From: Hyphomicrobiales bacterium | GTDB lineage: Bacteria; Pseudomonadota; Alphaproteobacteria; Rhizobiales; Rhizobiaceae | Direction: 5' to 3' | Assembly (NCBI GenBank): GCA_900469625.1 | Contig: UBXV01000038.1 | Location: forward strand, 78,725-142,724 | DNA length: 64,000 bases | Shown here: positions 29,576 through 37,703 of the stretch, piece by piece | Position numbering within the stretch: the first letter of the stretch is position 1 | Layout of the letters: the number at the start of each line of letters is the position of its first letter | Position numbers and translations under genes: made by a program | The notes under the pieces: model-generated | Told to the model about the DNA's origin: nothing | Database searches by the model: none | The model's input: only the letters and a program-made list of their open reading frames with translations

Positions 29576-30046
29576 ATGAGTGACGTGAAAGGCCCAGATC
29601 CCAATACCCCGGTCCCAAGTGCGGCCGATCTGCGAAAAACGCTGCTGGAGAAACAACTGGCGGCGATGGATCGCGACGACGTGATCAAGGCGCGGCAGCG
29701 GGAAGAGCGCGCCAAGTTCGCCGACGAATTCTTCAAGACCCATGTCAGCGACGAAGAGCGGGCCATTATCCGCAAAGTCGTGATGCGGGCCGTTTCCGAC
29801 GGAAAGATGGAGGCGCTGGTCTACAGTTTCCCCTCCGATTTCTGCACGGACAGCGGCCGGGCGATCAACAACAGCCAGCCGGATTGGCCCGAGACGCTGC
29901 AGGGCAAGGCCAAGGAGCTCTACGATCGCTTCAAACTGGTCGCGCAACCGGAGGGCTATCGTTTGAAGGCAATGGTCATCAATTTTCCAGGCGGCGTCCC
30001 GGGCGACATCGGTTTCATCCTGAATTGGGAGCAACCGATCGCCTAG
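29576..30046 (+). CDS. conserved hypothetical protein, 156 residues
   Basis: Not assigned to a functional family. It is a soluble, charged protein without signal peptide or membrane helix: a helical N-terminal half (DLRKTLLEKQLAAMDRDDVIKARQREERAKF) and a more mixed C-terminal half ending VPGDIGFILNWEQPIA. ATG 29576 follows GGGAGTGGTGAC, a strong site. It stands alone before the AI-2E-type permease gene, with a 130-nt gap. The pattern resembles small rhizobial stress-associated proteins, but this is only an impression. Confidence 0.75.
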   Translation: MSDVKGPDPNTPVPSAADLRKTLLEKQLAAMDRDDVIKARQREERAKFADEFFKTHVSDEERAIIRKVVMRAVSDGKMEALVYSFPSDFCTDSGRAINNSQPDWPETLQGKAKELYDRFKLVAQPEGYRLKAMVINFPGGVPGDIGFILNWEQPIA

Positions 30047-30176
30047 CGTACCGTGCGATCATTGGAACGCATGCGCTTCGGCACAGACGAACGATGGGAC
30101 TGATCCCGCGCCGCCCGATCGGTGGCGCTGCTGTCGGGTCTGATCCGGGATAACGATAACGCCGGGGGGCGCGTGC

Positions 30177-31292
30177 ATGGATGAGAGCCGAACGCAAAAG
30201 GATGAGCGCGTCGATCCGCCGAAAAATGCGGCCCCGGCGATCGAGACGCGGATCACCGACTATGTTCGGCTCGGTATCGTCGGGCTGTTTGCGTACTGGT
30301 CGCTGACGCTGGTCGCCCCCTTCGCCATCATCGCGATCTGGGCGGCCATTCTCACCGTCGCCCTCTATCCCGCCTACGCACAGCTTCGTCGCGTGCTGGG
30401 CGGCGGGCTCGCCGCACTTCTTCTGACCCTGCTCAGCCTCGGCATCATCATCGGTCCGCTGGCGGCGATCGTCCTCGGCTCGGCAGAAGCCGCCCAGGTG
30501 CTTTTCACCAAATTCAAGGCTGGCGGCATCGCCGTTCCGCTGCCGTCGCAGAGCGTGCGTGACTGGCCGCTGATCGGCGAACGCCTCTATGCAAACTGGG
30601 TACTTGCTTCCAACAACCTCGAGGCCCTGATCAGGCAACTCGAGCCGTCGCTTCTGCAAATGGGCGGTTCGGCCGTCGGGATCATCGCCGGCATCGGGAT
30701 CGGGCTCTTGAGCTTTGTCGCATCGGTGATTGTTGCCGGGTTTCTGTTTCAGCCCGGACCGCGCATCGGCAGCGTCATCATGACCTTCGCCGATCGGATA
30801 GCGGGGCAAAGAGGCATCGGCTTCGTCAACATGACCACCTCGACGATCCGGAATGTGGCGCGGGGCATCATCGGCGTCGCCCTCATCCAGACGTTTCTCG
30901 TCGGCATCGTGTTGCATATATTTGCCGTGCCCCTGCCCGGCCTGATTGCCTTTGTCGTGCTCATCCTGTGCATCGTGCAGATCGGCCCGGCACCGGTGTT
31001 GCTCCCGCTGGCGATCTGGGGCTGGTTTACCTTCGATACCGGGAGCGCGGTGGCGCTGACGCTGCTGCTCGTGCCCATAGGGCTGATCGACAACATCATG
31101 AAGCCAATTCTGGTCGCGCGCGGCCTTTCGACACCGACGCTCGTCATCCTCATCGGCGTCCTCGGCGGCACGCTGTCCTATGGCCTTATCGGCCTGTTCC
31201 TCGGGCCGATCGTGCTCAGTGTCTTCTACGACCTGTTGCGCGTCTGGCTGCGCGCCGGAGGCCCCGGGCATAGCCCTGGCCCTTTGGATTGA
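30177..31292 (+). CDS. AI-2E family transporter (PerM/YdiK-like permease)
   Basis: A 371-residue inner-membrane protein with about seven or eight hydrophobic helices. A helix near residues 32-60 (LGIVGLFAYWSLTLVAPFAIIAIWA) is followed by a large soluble loop and a C-terminal helix cluster ending in the family stretch PTLVILIGVLGGTLSYGLIGLFLGPIVLSVFYDL. The family exports unknown compounds, and the autoinducer-2 name is historical. It is convergent with the PPK2 gene. Start by position of the first helix; the Shine-Dalgarno is weak. Confidence 0.9.
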   Translation: MDESRTQKDERVDPPKNAAPAIETRITDYVRLGIVGLFAYWSLTLVAPFAIIAIWAAILTVALYPAYAQLRRVLGGGLAALLLTLLSLGIIIGPLAAIVLGSAEAAQVLFTKFKAGGIAVPLPSQSVRDWPLIGERLYANWVLASNNLEALIRQLEPSLLQMGGSAVGIIAGIGIGLLSFVASVIVAGFLFQPGPRIGSVIMTFADRIAGQRGIGFVNMTTSTIRNVARGIIGVALIQTFLVGIVLHIFAVPLPGLIAFVVLILCIVQIGPAPVLLPLAIWGWFTFDTGSAVALTLLLVPIGLIDNIMKPILVARGLSTPTLVILIGVLGGTLSYGLIGLFLGPIVLSVFYDLLRVWLRAGGPGHSPGPLD

Positions 31293-31342
31293 TCCTTATG
31301 CGGCGCTTCGTCGATAGGCCGCGGGGGACCGCCCTCACGCGG

Positions 31343-32176
31343 CTAGCGGTGCCTGTCGAACACGTCGGGCACGGAGTTGCGCGGCGTCGTGTCATCGACC
31401 CATCCGTCAGGTCTTTTCTGCCGTTTACCCAGATCGGGCTTCTGGAATTTGACCTTCTCATAGGGGATCGACTTCAGGATATGGCTGATGCAGTTTATCC
31501 GCGCGCTCTTCTTGTCGTCTGACGGGACCATCCACCAGGGCGCATGGTTGCTGTCCGTCATGCGGATCATCTCGTCATAGGCGCGGGTATAGTCCCACCA
31601 GCGCTGATAGGACTCGACATCCATCGGGCTCAACTTCCACTGGCGCAAGGGATCTTCGATCCGCCGGCGAAAACGCCGCTCCTGCTCGTCCTCGCTGACG
31701 GTCAGAAAATACTTGAGCAGCGTGACACCGCTTTCGACAATCGCCGCCTCGAAGCGCGAGGCAAGTTCCAGGAACCGTCGCGCTTGCTTGTCGGTGCAAA
31801 AGCCCATGACACGCTCGACGCCCGGACGGTTGTACCAGCTGCGGTCGAGGATCAGAACTTCGCCCGCGGCCGGCAAGAGGGCAATGTAACGCTGCATGTA
31901 GATCTGGGTCTTCTCGCGATCGGTCGGGGCCGGCAGCGCGACCACGCGAAACACACGGGGGCTGACGCGCTCGGTCAGGCGTCGGATCACGCCGCCCTTG
32001 CCGGCCGCGTCTCGCCCCTCGAAAATAATCACAACGCGTGCGCCGGATTTCTTCACCCAGGCCTGAAGATGCGCGAGCTCCACCTGCAGGCGCGTCATTT
32101 CCTTTTCATAGCGGGCCGTATGCTCCTTCTTGCTTTCGCCGTTCTGGCGAACCGCCTTGTCGACTTTCTTGTCCAT
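31343..32176 (-). CDS. ppk2: polyphosphate kinase 2 (PPK2 family)
   Basis: A 277-residue cytoplasmic kinase that moves phosphate between polyphosphate and nucleotides. The P-loop is FEGRDAAGKGG (residues 52-62), and Walker B with the lid is EVLILDRSWYNRPGVERVMGF (Asp near 111). The single-domain length is normal for class I PPK2. It starts 2 nt after the SulP stop, so both belong to one minus-strand operon. The context suggests a link between anion uptake and polyphosphate or nucleotide pools. Confidence 0.93.
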   Translation of the reverse strand: MDKKVDKAVRQNGESKKEHTARYEKEMTRLQVELAHLQAWVKKSGARVVIIFEGRDAAGKGGVIRRLTERVSPRVFRVVALPAPTDREKTQIYMQRYIALLPAAGEVLILDRSWYNRPGVERVMGFCTDKQARRFLELASRFEAAIVESGVTLLKYFLTVSEDEQERRFRRRIEDPLRQWKLSPMDVESYQRWWDYTRAYDEMIRMTDSNHAPWWMVPSDDKKSARINCISHILKSIPYEKVKFQKPDLGKRQKRPDGWVDDTTPRNSVPDVFDRHR

Positions 32177-32178
32177 GT

Positions 32179-33927
32179 TCAGTCCTCCTGATACTGGCCC
32201 CGCACGCCTGTCGCGGCGATCGCCTCCTGCTTGGCTTTGTTTGCCCCCGATGCCTGGAAGGCACGAAATGCATCGTCGAGATCAGCGAACACGAATGTCG
32301 CTCCGATCTGGTCCAGAACCCCGGCGCGCTCCAGCAATTGCCTGACTTCGTCGTGAAGCTCCGCCAGCGCCAGCGTCGTGCCCTGCTTGGCAAGCTCATC
32401 ATGCACCTCCGCCAGCATCACCGCCGCGGTGCTGTCGATCTGAACGATTGCGCTGGCGTCGAGCACGAACCAGCGTGTACCCGCGGGCAGCTCCTCGAAA
32501 ATCGCCCGGAGACGCGATTGCACGTAGTCGGCGTTGAAGAACAGCAGACTGCCCTGGATCAGGCAGACCGCGAAACCGGGCACGGGCCGGGCATCGGGCG
32601 TTCGATGAAGCTTGTAGAAGCCGTCGCGCCCGGCAAGCCGCCCGAGCAGCGCATCGCGTGGGAACATCATTTTCAGGAGCAGGTAGCTGAGCGTGGCAGC
32701 AATGGCGATGATCACCCCGTTCAGGACGCCGAGGCTGATGGCGCCCCACATGGTGACGAGCGCGAAGGCAAATTCCACGCGACTGACACGCCAGATCTGC
32801 CTGAGCTCCCGGATGTCGATGAGGCTGATGGCGGCGGCCGCAAGGATAGCGCCGAGGGTCGGCGTCGGCAGGATGGTCAGCGCCCGCCCGAGATAGAGCA
32901 GAATGACGATGAGCGCTGCGGCCGATACCAGACCGGCGAGTTGCGACCTGCCGCCTGCCGAAAAATTGATGGCGGTTCGGGAGTCCGACATGCTCACCGG
33001 GAAGGCCCCGAACAGGCCCGCCGCGACGTTCGCCGCGCCGATGCCAACGAGCTCCTGGTCCGCGTCCACGCGTTCGCCGGCGCGATTGGCGAAGCTGCGT
33101 GCGGCGACGATGCCCGATCCGAAGCTGACGAGGAAAATCGCTCCGGCACCGAGCAGCACCTTGTCCAGCGGCAAGGCCCAGACCGAAGGCAGCGAGAGGG
33201 TCGGGATGGTCGACGGGATGTCGCCGACGACAGCAATGCCCATGCCCTTGAGGTCAAGGAGAGCCGACAGGATCACCGAGATCACGATGGCGATCACTGG
33301 CCCGGGCACCGGAAGGCGGAACGCCGTCGCGGTCTGCAGCAGCAAGAACATAGAGCCTGCCAGCAGCACCGACGGCCAATGAATGTCACCGCTCTTTCGC
33401 AGAAGCTCCAGGATCGGCGCGAAAAGCCCGTCTGCCTCGATGGAAAGACCTGTGACGCGACTGATCTGACCAACCAGGATCGACAGGGAAATGCCGGCAA
33501 AGAAGCCGACCAGGATGGGCCTAGAGAGGAAGGTCGCCAGGACGCCAAGATGCAGGAGACGCGCGGCAAGGCAAAATCCGCCGACGGCGAGCGCCAGGGC
33601 GGCGGCGATGCCGACGCGGTCTATCGACGCGGCAGCCGGCATTGCCGCGATGATCGAGGCGATTGCCGCGGCGAGCACCGTCATGGTGGCGGCATCCGGG
33701 CCGACGATCATGCGATGCGACGGACCGAAGATTGCATAGGCAACAGGCGCGGAAATGCTGGCATAGAGCCCGACCTCGGGGGGGAGGCCAGCGATCGCCG
33801 GATAGGCAATCGCACTGGGCAGCCCGACGGCTGCTATCGCCAATCCTGCCGAAATATCGTTCGCAAGCCAGGCGGCGCGAAAGCCACCAAAACCAGAGAA
33901 GACCGGCAGATGAAAGCGACCTCCCAT
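32179..33927 (-). CDS. SulP-family inorganic anion transporter with STAS domain
   Basis: A 582-residue permease. The transmembrane part begins GLAIAAVGLPSAIAYPAIAGLPPEVGLYASISAPVAYAIFG, the classical SulP signature, with about ten more helices. The C-terminal STAS domain includes RWFVLDASAIVQIDSTAAVMLAEVHDELAKQG. ATG 33927 follows GAGGGAG and is preferred over ATG 33948. It lies directly before ppk2 with a 2-nt gap. Likely anions are sulfate, carbonate or phosphate-like; the sequence does not decide. No damage seen. Confidence 0.92.
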   Translation of the reverse strand: MGGRFHLPVFSGFGGFRAAWLANDISAGLAIAAVGLPSAIAYPAIAGLPPEVGLYASISAPVAYAIFGPSHRMIVGPDAATMTVLAAAIASIIAAMPAAASIDRVGIAAALALAVGGFCLAARLLHLGVLATFLSRPILVGFFAGISLSILVGQISRVTGLSIEADGLFAPILELLRKSGDIHWPSVLLAGSMFLLLQTATAFRLPVPGPVIAIVISVILSALLDLKGMGIAVVGDIPSTIPTLSLPSVWALPLDKVLLGAGAIFLVSFGSGIVAARSFANRAGERVDADQELVGIGAANVAAGLFGAFPVSMSDSRTAINFSAGGRSQLAGLVSAAALIVILLYLGRALTILPTPTLGAILAAAAISLIDIRELRQIWRVSRVEFAFALVTMWGAISLGVLNGVIIAIAATLSYLLLKMMFPRDALLGRLAGRDGFYKLHRTPDARPVPGFAVCLIQGSLLFFNADYVQSRLRAIFEELPAGTRWFVLDASAIVQIDSTAAVMLAEVHDELAKQGTTLALAELHDEVRQLLERAGVLDQIGATFVFADLDDAFRAFQASGANKAKQEAIAATGVRGQYQED

Positions 33928-34117
33928 TGCGCACTCCCTCACGGGCAACCGAATGGTCTTCGATCTCTACGCCTTCACGCGCCCGCGCGCGTTGCGCAAT
34001 CGAGAGGCTCGCGGAAATCCGGAGGCTCGCCGACCACCCAACATACCGTTCAGCCGCCCGAGCGGCCTGTAGCATCGTGTAACATCGGTGTGTCCGGCCG
34101 CGCGGACGCCAAAGGAC

Positions 34118-35875
34118 CTATTCCTGCGGCACGTCCAGCCCGGCACCGCGGATGCCTTCCATGAACTTCGCCTGGTCGACCGGGCGAGCGACACGAATGG
34201 CAACTTCGGTGCGGATATTCGCCACGATTTCAGGTGCGTTGGCACGCAGCCATTGCAGCTCGATGGCCGCTTCCTTCGTCTGCCCGGAGCGACCGAGGAT
34301 CGCGAGCAATATCAGGTGGTAGATCGGATTGGTCTGCATATCGGCGAGCCGGGCCCAGCGCTCCGCCCCCGGATAGTCGCCCGCGATGTAGGAGCAGACG
34401 GCCAGGGCCGTTTCGAAGTAACCGAGCGGCCCCGGATTGCGCTCAACGGCTCCGCCGACCAGCCCGCAGCCTTGCGCCCATTCACCCGACAAGGCCAGCC
34501 GGAAGCCATATTCGCCCGCAAGTTCGGTATCGTTCGGGTTGAGGGCCATCGCGCGCGCGCCGATGTTCAGCGCCGCATCGACCTCGCCGCGAAAGAACAG
34601 GCTAAGCATCTCCGCCTGCAGGGCCCGCACGTTCTGCGGGTCGAGCTCGACCGCACGCGCGGCGGTTTCGATCGCTCGGTCCAACGAGACCGGCGACGTT
34701 TGGTTGAAGCGATAGCGGAAGCGAAGCTCGTCGATATAGGTCAAAGACAGCAGCGCCCAGGCGGTGGCATAGTTCGGGAACCTGGCGACCGCCTTCTGCA
34801 GGCAGGTCTGCACCGAAGCGTGCGTTTGAGGATCGAGGCTTGCCCGATAGCCGTAATAGGAAAGCGTACAGGCATAGGCATCCCAGTCCTGCGGCGGCGA
34901 TTGCCCGAGATTGGTGGCATCGGCCTGAAAGATGATGCCATAGGGCTGGGCCAGCGCCGTCGCGACCGACCGCGCCACCTCCCCTTCAATCGTCAGCAGA
35001 TTGCCGACATCCAGCACCTCGTCGTAGTTGGCGGCCCAAAGGATGGATTGATCCGAACGTTGAACCAGGCGGAAACCCAGTCGCAATTTGGTGTTGTCCA
35101 GGCGGACACTGCCTTGCAGGGCATAGAGGGGCAACTTCGTGGGTGGCAGGCTGGCATCGGGCAACGCGGAGGGTGGCCCGACCACAACGGTGATTTCCTT
35201 GAACTTGACGATCTGGCTGATCACCTCGTCGGTGAGGCCACGGGCGATCGTCGACGAGAGTTGGCCATCGGACAGGTCCTCGAAAGGCTCGACGAGCAGG
35301 CGGGGGATTGCCGGCCGAGCATCGCCCTGCGCCAGCGTGGCAGGGCTTTCGGGCGCAGTCAGCTGCCGCAGCCGCGGAACGAACGTCATGATCAGCGCAG
35401 TCATGATCAACGCAACGATACCGAAGGTCAGCGAGCGCCATTCCGGCCGCGGCGACCGGGTATCGTCATCGATCTCGCGCTGGCCGTCGAGGGCGATCGT
35501 TTCGCGTCGCGTAAAGGTCGGGACATATCCGCCTTTTGGCATGGCAATGATGATCGGATCGTCGCGGCCGGCAACGAGATAGTAGCGCTCAAGCGCCCGG
35601 CGCACCCGGCCTGCCTCGATGCGCACGGCCGGATCCGCCTGCGCGTCGAAGGACGCTTCCCTGCCGAAAACTTCCGTTGCGATCGTATAGGCCTTGATCC
35701 GCCCGGCCCGTCCGGCGATTGCCTCTTCGATGACGTAGCCCAGAAACTTGCGCGCGCGTTCGGGCGTGTCGAACTCGGGACTGGACCGAACTCGATCGAG
35801 TTGCGCGCGGATCTCAAGTTCGCTCGGGAGCGTTGCCGCTCGGTCAGCGGCACTCGCTCTCATGGCAAGAGTCAT
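34118..35875 (-). CDS. membrane-anchored TPR protein with winged-helix-like N-terminus
   Basis: A 585-residue protein. Residues 1-120 are a basic domain (RARKFLGYVIEEAIAGRAG, VFGREASFDAQADPAVRIEAGRVRRALERYY, IAMPKGGYVPTF) that resembles the wing end of OmpR/CadC-type winged helices. A single helix (LTFGIVALIMTALIMTFV) spans the membrane near 147-165. The rest is a periplasmic region: an adenylate-cyclase-linked TolB-like domain (RLLVEPFEDLSDGQLSSTIARGLTDEVISQI) followed by tetratricopeptide repeats. This is CadC-like topology, so a one-component membrane regulator is plausible, but DNA binding is not shown. Signal unknown. Often mislabelled adenylate cyclase; no cyclase domain is visible. Confidence 0.82.
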   Translation of the reverse strand: MTLAMRASAADRAATLPSELEIRAQLDRVRSSPEFDTPERARKFLGYVIEEAIAGRAGRIKAYTIATEVFGREASFDAQADPAVRIEAGRVRRALERYYLVAGRDDPIIIAMPKGGYVPTFTRRETIALDGQREIDDDTRSPRPEWRSLTFGIVALIMTALIMTFVPRLRQLTAPESPATLAQGDARPAIPRLLVEPFEDLSDGQLSSTIARGLTDEVISQIVKFKEITVVVGPPSALPDASLPPTKLPLYALQGSVRLDNTKLRLGFRLVQRSDQSILWAANYDEVLDVGNLLTIEGEVARSVATALAQPYGIIFQADATNLGQSPPQDWDAYACTLSYYGYRASLDPQTHASVQTCLQKAVARFPNYATAWALLSLTYIDELRFRYRFNQTSPVSLDRAIETAARAVELDPQNVRALQAEMLSLFFRGEVDAALNIGARAMALNPNDTELAGEYGFRLALSGEWAQGCGLVGGAVERNPGPLGYFETALAVCSYIAGDYPGAERWARLADMQTNPIYHLILLAILGRSGQTKEAAIELQWLRANAPEIVANIRTEVAIRVARPVDQAKFMEGIRGAGLDVPQE

Positions 35876-36011
35876 AGTCTCCCCCTATGCCCCGATGGCC
35901 ACGCAGACTTGGGGGTCCCGTATGCTCCCGTAATTTACGTGCCCGATCACAGCATAACACAATATAAGATTGCACGCATGCATCGTGTCGCGCTTCGAAC
36001 GGAGGATCGGC

Positions 36012-36266
36012 ATGAACTGGAATTCCCATGGGGCAAAGCAGGGCTTGGAGGCGGCGTCGCGCCGGTTTCCGCTGCTGTCTCTGAAGATCAGGTCACGCGC
36101 GCTGAAAGACGAGACGTTCAGAGGCATCTGCGCCGATCTTGCCGATGCCGAAACGGCGCTCGCGTCCGTGGACAGGCTTCCACCCCATCTGCGCGAGGAA
36201 CGTCGGGCTGAATTTGAAGACATGATCGAGAGCCTAGCCCTGGAGATCAAGCAGTGCCTGACATAG
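36012..36266 (+). CDS. small conserved hypothetical protein, 84 residues
   Basis: Unknown function. It is basic at the N-terminus (MNWNSHGAKQGLEAASRRFPLL) and helical in the rest (FRGICADLADAETALASVDRLPPHLREERRAEFEDMIESLALEI), with no signal peptide. ATG 36012 follows GGAGGATCGGC, a strong ribosome binding site, which supports a real gene. It is first of three plus-strand genes in a row with short gaps (next 36306), suggesting an operon with the universal stress protein gene. Confidence 0.75.
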   Translation: MNWNSHGAKQGLEAASRRFPLLSLKIRSRALKDETFRGICADLADAETALASVDRLPPHLREERRAEFEDMIESLALEIKQCLT

Positions 36267-36305
36267 CCCGTGCGGCAGAGGGACCAGGCGAAGGCGAGGA
36301 CCACA

Positions 36306-36677
36306 ATGACCCGCAAAAACTCCATTCTGGCCGAGACCGGGCCATACTGGACGCGGCCCCTGCCCGTATACCCGCTTGAGCTTCATCCCGCTCTGCTGCA
36401 CGAAATCGAAGGTCGGGAAGACAGCAGTGCATTCGAAGCCTACATGCTGATGATTTTCGATGACGTCGCGAGCCATCCGTCGGGAATCATGGAGATTGTG
36501 GTCAATCCGCAGACGCGCTGCGCCTGCGCTCTGTACGAAGCCAAGCGCCCAAGCCGTCCGCTTTCGCGCCGCTTTTCCAACGATGCCACCAAGCCGTTTT
36601 GGCTGAAGGCAAGAACCGCGCAGCAGGCAGCCAACAAACTCTACCGTGCCATCGTCGAGCAGGCTCACGAGATTTGA
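36306..36677 (+). CDS. conserved hypothetical protein, 123 residues
   Basis: Unknown. A soluble protein without signal peptide: ILAETGPYWTRPLPVYPLELHPALLHEIEG at the start and AARTAQQAANKLYRAIVEQAHEI-like helix at the end, with two cysteines (RCACALYEAK) in the middle. ATG 36306 is preceded by GCGAGGACC. It sits 39 nt after the 84-residue gene and 47 nt before the universal stress protein gene, so the three are probably co-transcribed and may belong to a stress response. Confidence 0.72.
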   Translation: MTRKNSILAETGPYWTRPLPVYPLELHPALLHEIEGREDSSAFEAYMLMIFDDVASHPSGIMEIVVNPQTRCACALYEAKRPSRPLSRRFSNDATKPFWLKARTAQQAANKLYRAIVEQAHEI

Positions 36678-36724
36678 TCGCGAGCGTCAGGCGCGACGCC
36701 GCCACACAACATGAAGGGCAAGCC

Positions 36725-37567
36725 ATGCCTCTCAAGACCATACTCGTTTTCCTTGATTGTCCGCCGGCGGGCCAACCGCGCGCACGCTACGCCGCCAACT
36801 TGGCACGTCGCCACGGCGCCCACCTGGTCGGGGTCTATGTCGCACCATCCGGATGGCAAGGCGATCATGCCAGTTGTTTTGCCCGCGGCCAGGATGCGAT
36901 CCGCGAGGTCATCGAACGACATAAGGCCGAGGAGACATCAGCATCGCAGGCAGCACTGCAAAGCTTCAAGGCACTGACGGAGCGCGAGGGCATCAACTTT
37001 GACTTCCGCATCATTCGGGAGGGCGATGCCAATGAAGACGGCAAGTTGCATTCTTTGCACGCAGACCTTGTCATTTCAGGTTTCCCCGGCCCGGGAGGAC
37101 TGCCGTACAACTGGTCGCCGGAAGACATGCTGCTGGCGACCGGAGTGCCGCTGCTGATCGTTCCCGAGACCTGGAATTCAAACTCGGTCGGCGAACATAT
37201 CGTCGTTGGCTGGAATGCCAGTCGCGAGGCCCGCCGGGCGATCGCAGATTCGCTGCCCTTGTTGATCGCGGCGAGATCTGTTTGCGTTGTCCTGGTTGAT
37301 TGCGACGACAACGCCCGTGACGGCCAGACGCCCGGCGCAGATATCGCGCAGTACCTGAGCCGACATGGCGCGAAGGTCGAGGTGGAGCACACCCGGTCGG
37401 CGGACCATTCCGTTGCCGACGTACTTCAGATGGCGGTTCAGCGACACAATGGCGACATGCTCGTTGTTGGCGCCTACAGCCACTCCCGCCCCCGGCAGAC
37501 ACTCTTCGGCGGCGTGACGCGCTCCCTGCTTTCGCATGTCGCGGTGCCGTTGCTCATTGCCCACTGA
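36725..37567 (+). CDS. universal stress protein with two UspA domains
   Basis: A 280-residue tandem UspA protein. Domain one starts LKTILVFLDCPPAGQPRARYAANLARRHGAHLVGVYV; domain two ends with the nucleotide-binding-like GAYSHSRPRQTLFGGVTRSLLSHVAVPLLIAH. The second domain keeps the G-x2-G-x9-G-S-type motif, and the first looks degenerate. ATG 36725 follows AAGGGCAAGCC; the ORF could start earlier at 36599 but that would overlap the preceding gene. A perfect terminator follows. Role: small-molecule or ATP-binding stress protein in the cytoplasm. Confidence 0.92.
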   Translation: MPLKTILVFLDCPPAGQPRARYAANLARRHGAHLVGVYVAPSGWQGDHASCFARGQDAIREVIERHKAEETSASQAALQSFKALTEREGINFDFRIIREGDANEDGKLHSLHADLVISGFPGPGGLPYNWSPEDMLLATGVPLLIVPETWNSNSVGEHIVVGWNASREARRAIADSLPLLIAARSVCVVLVDCDDNARDGQTPGADIAQYLSRHGAKVEVEHTRSADHSVADVLQMAVQRHNGDMLVVGAYSHSRPRQTLFGGVTRSLLSHVAVPLLIAH

Positions 37568-37608
37568 GCGCGTGCCTTCCGGCACGACCAGATCGACCGC
37601 TTAAACCG

Positions 37609-37643
37609 ATGCAGGCGCAGGCGGGATCCGCCTGCGCCTGCAT
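37609..37643. terminator. perfect 16-bp hairpin after the universal stress protein gene
   Basis: Two exact 16-nt arms around the loop GAT, between the USP stop (37567) and the convergent sulfhydrylase stop (37704). The stem is unusually long and GC-rich (the arms repeat GCAGGC). No T-run follows on the plus strand, so pausing plus Rho or a bidirectional role is likely. Confidence 0.75.
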
Positions 37644-37703
37644 TACGTGATGGGCCTCACCGGGCATCGTCAAGGATGTCCAGCGGCCGCCTCCAGAAGC
37701 GCG

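Noticed and set aside
32038..36211. Plus-strand frames of 708 and 707 codons
   Set aside because: Antisense to SulP/PPK2 and to the TPR regulator; basic, repetitive compositions with no domains.
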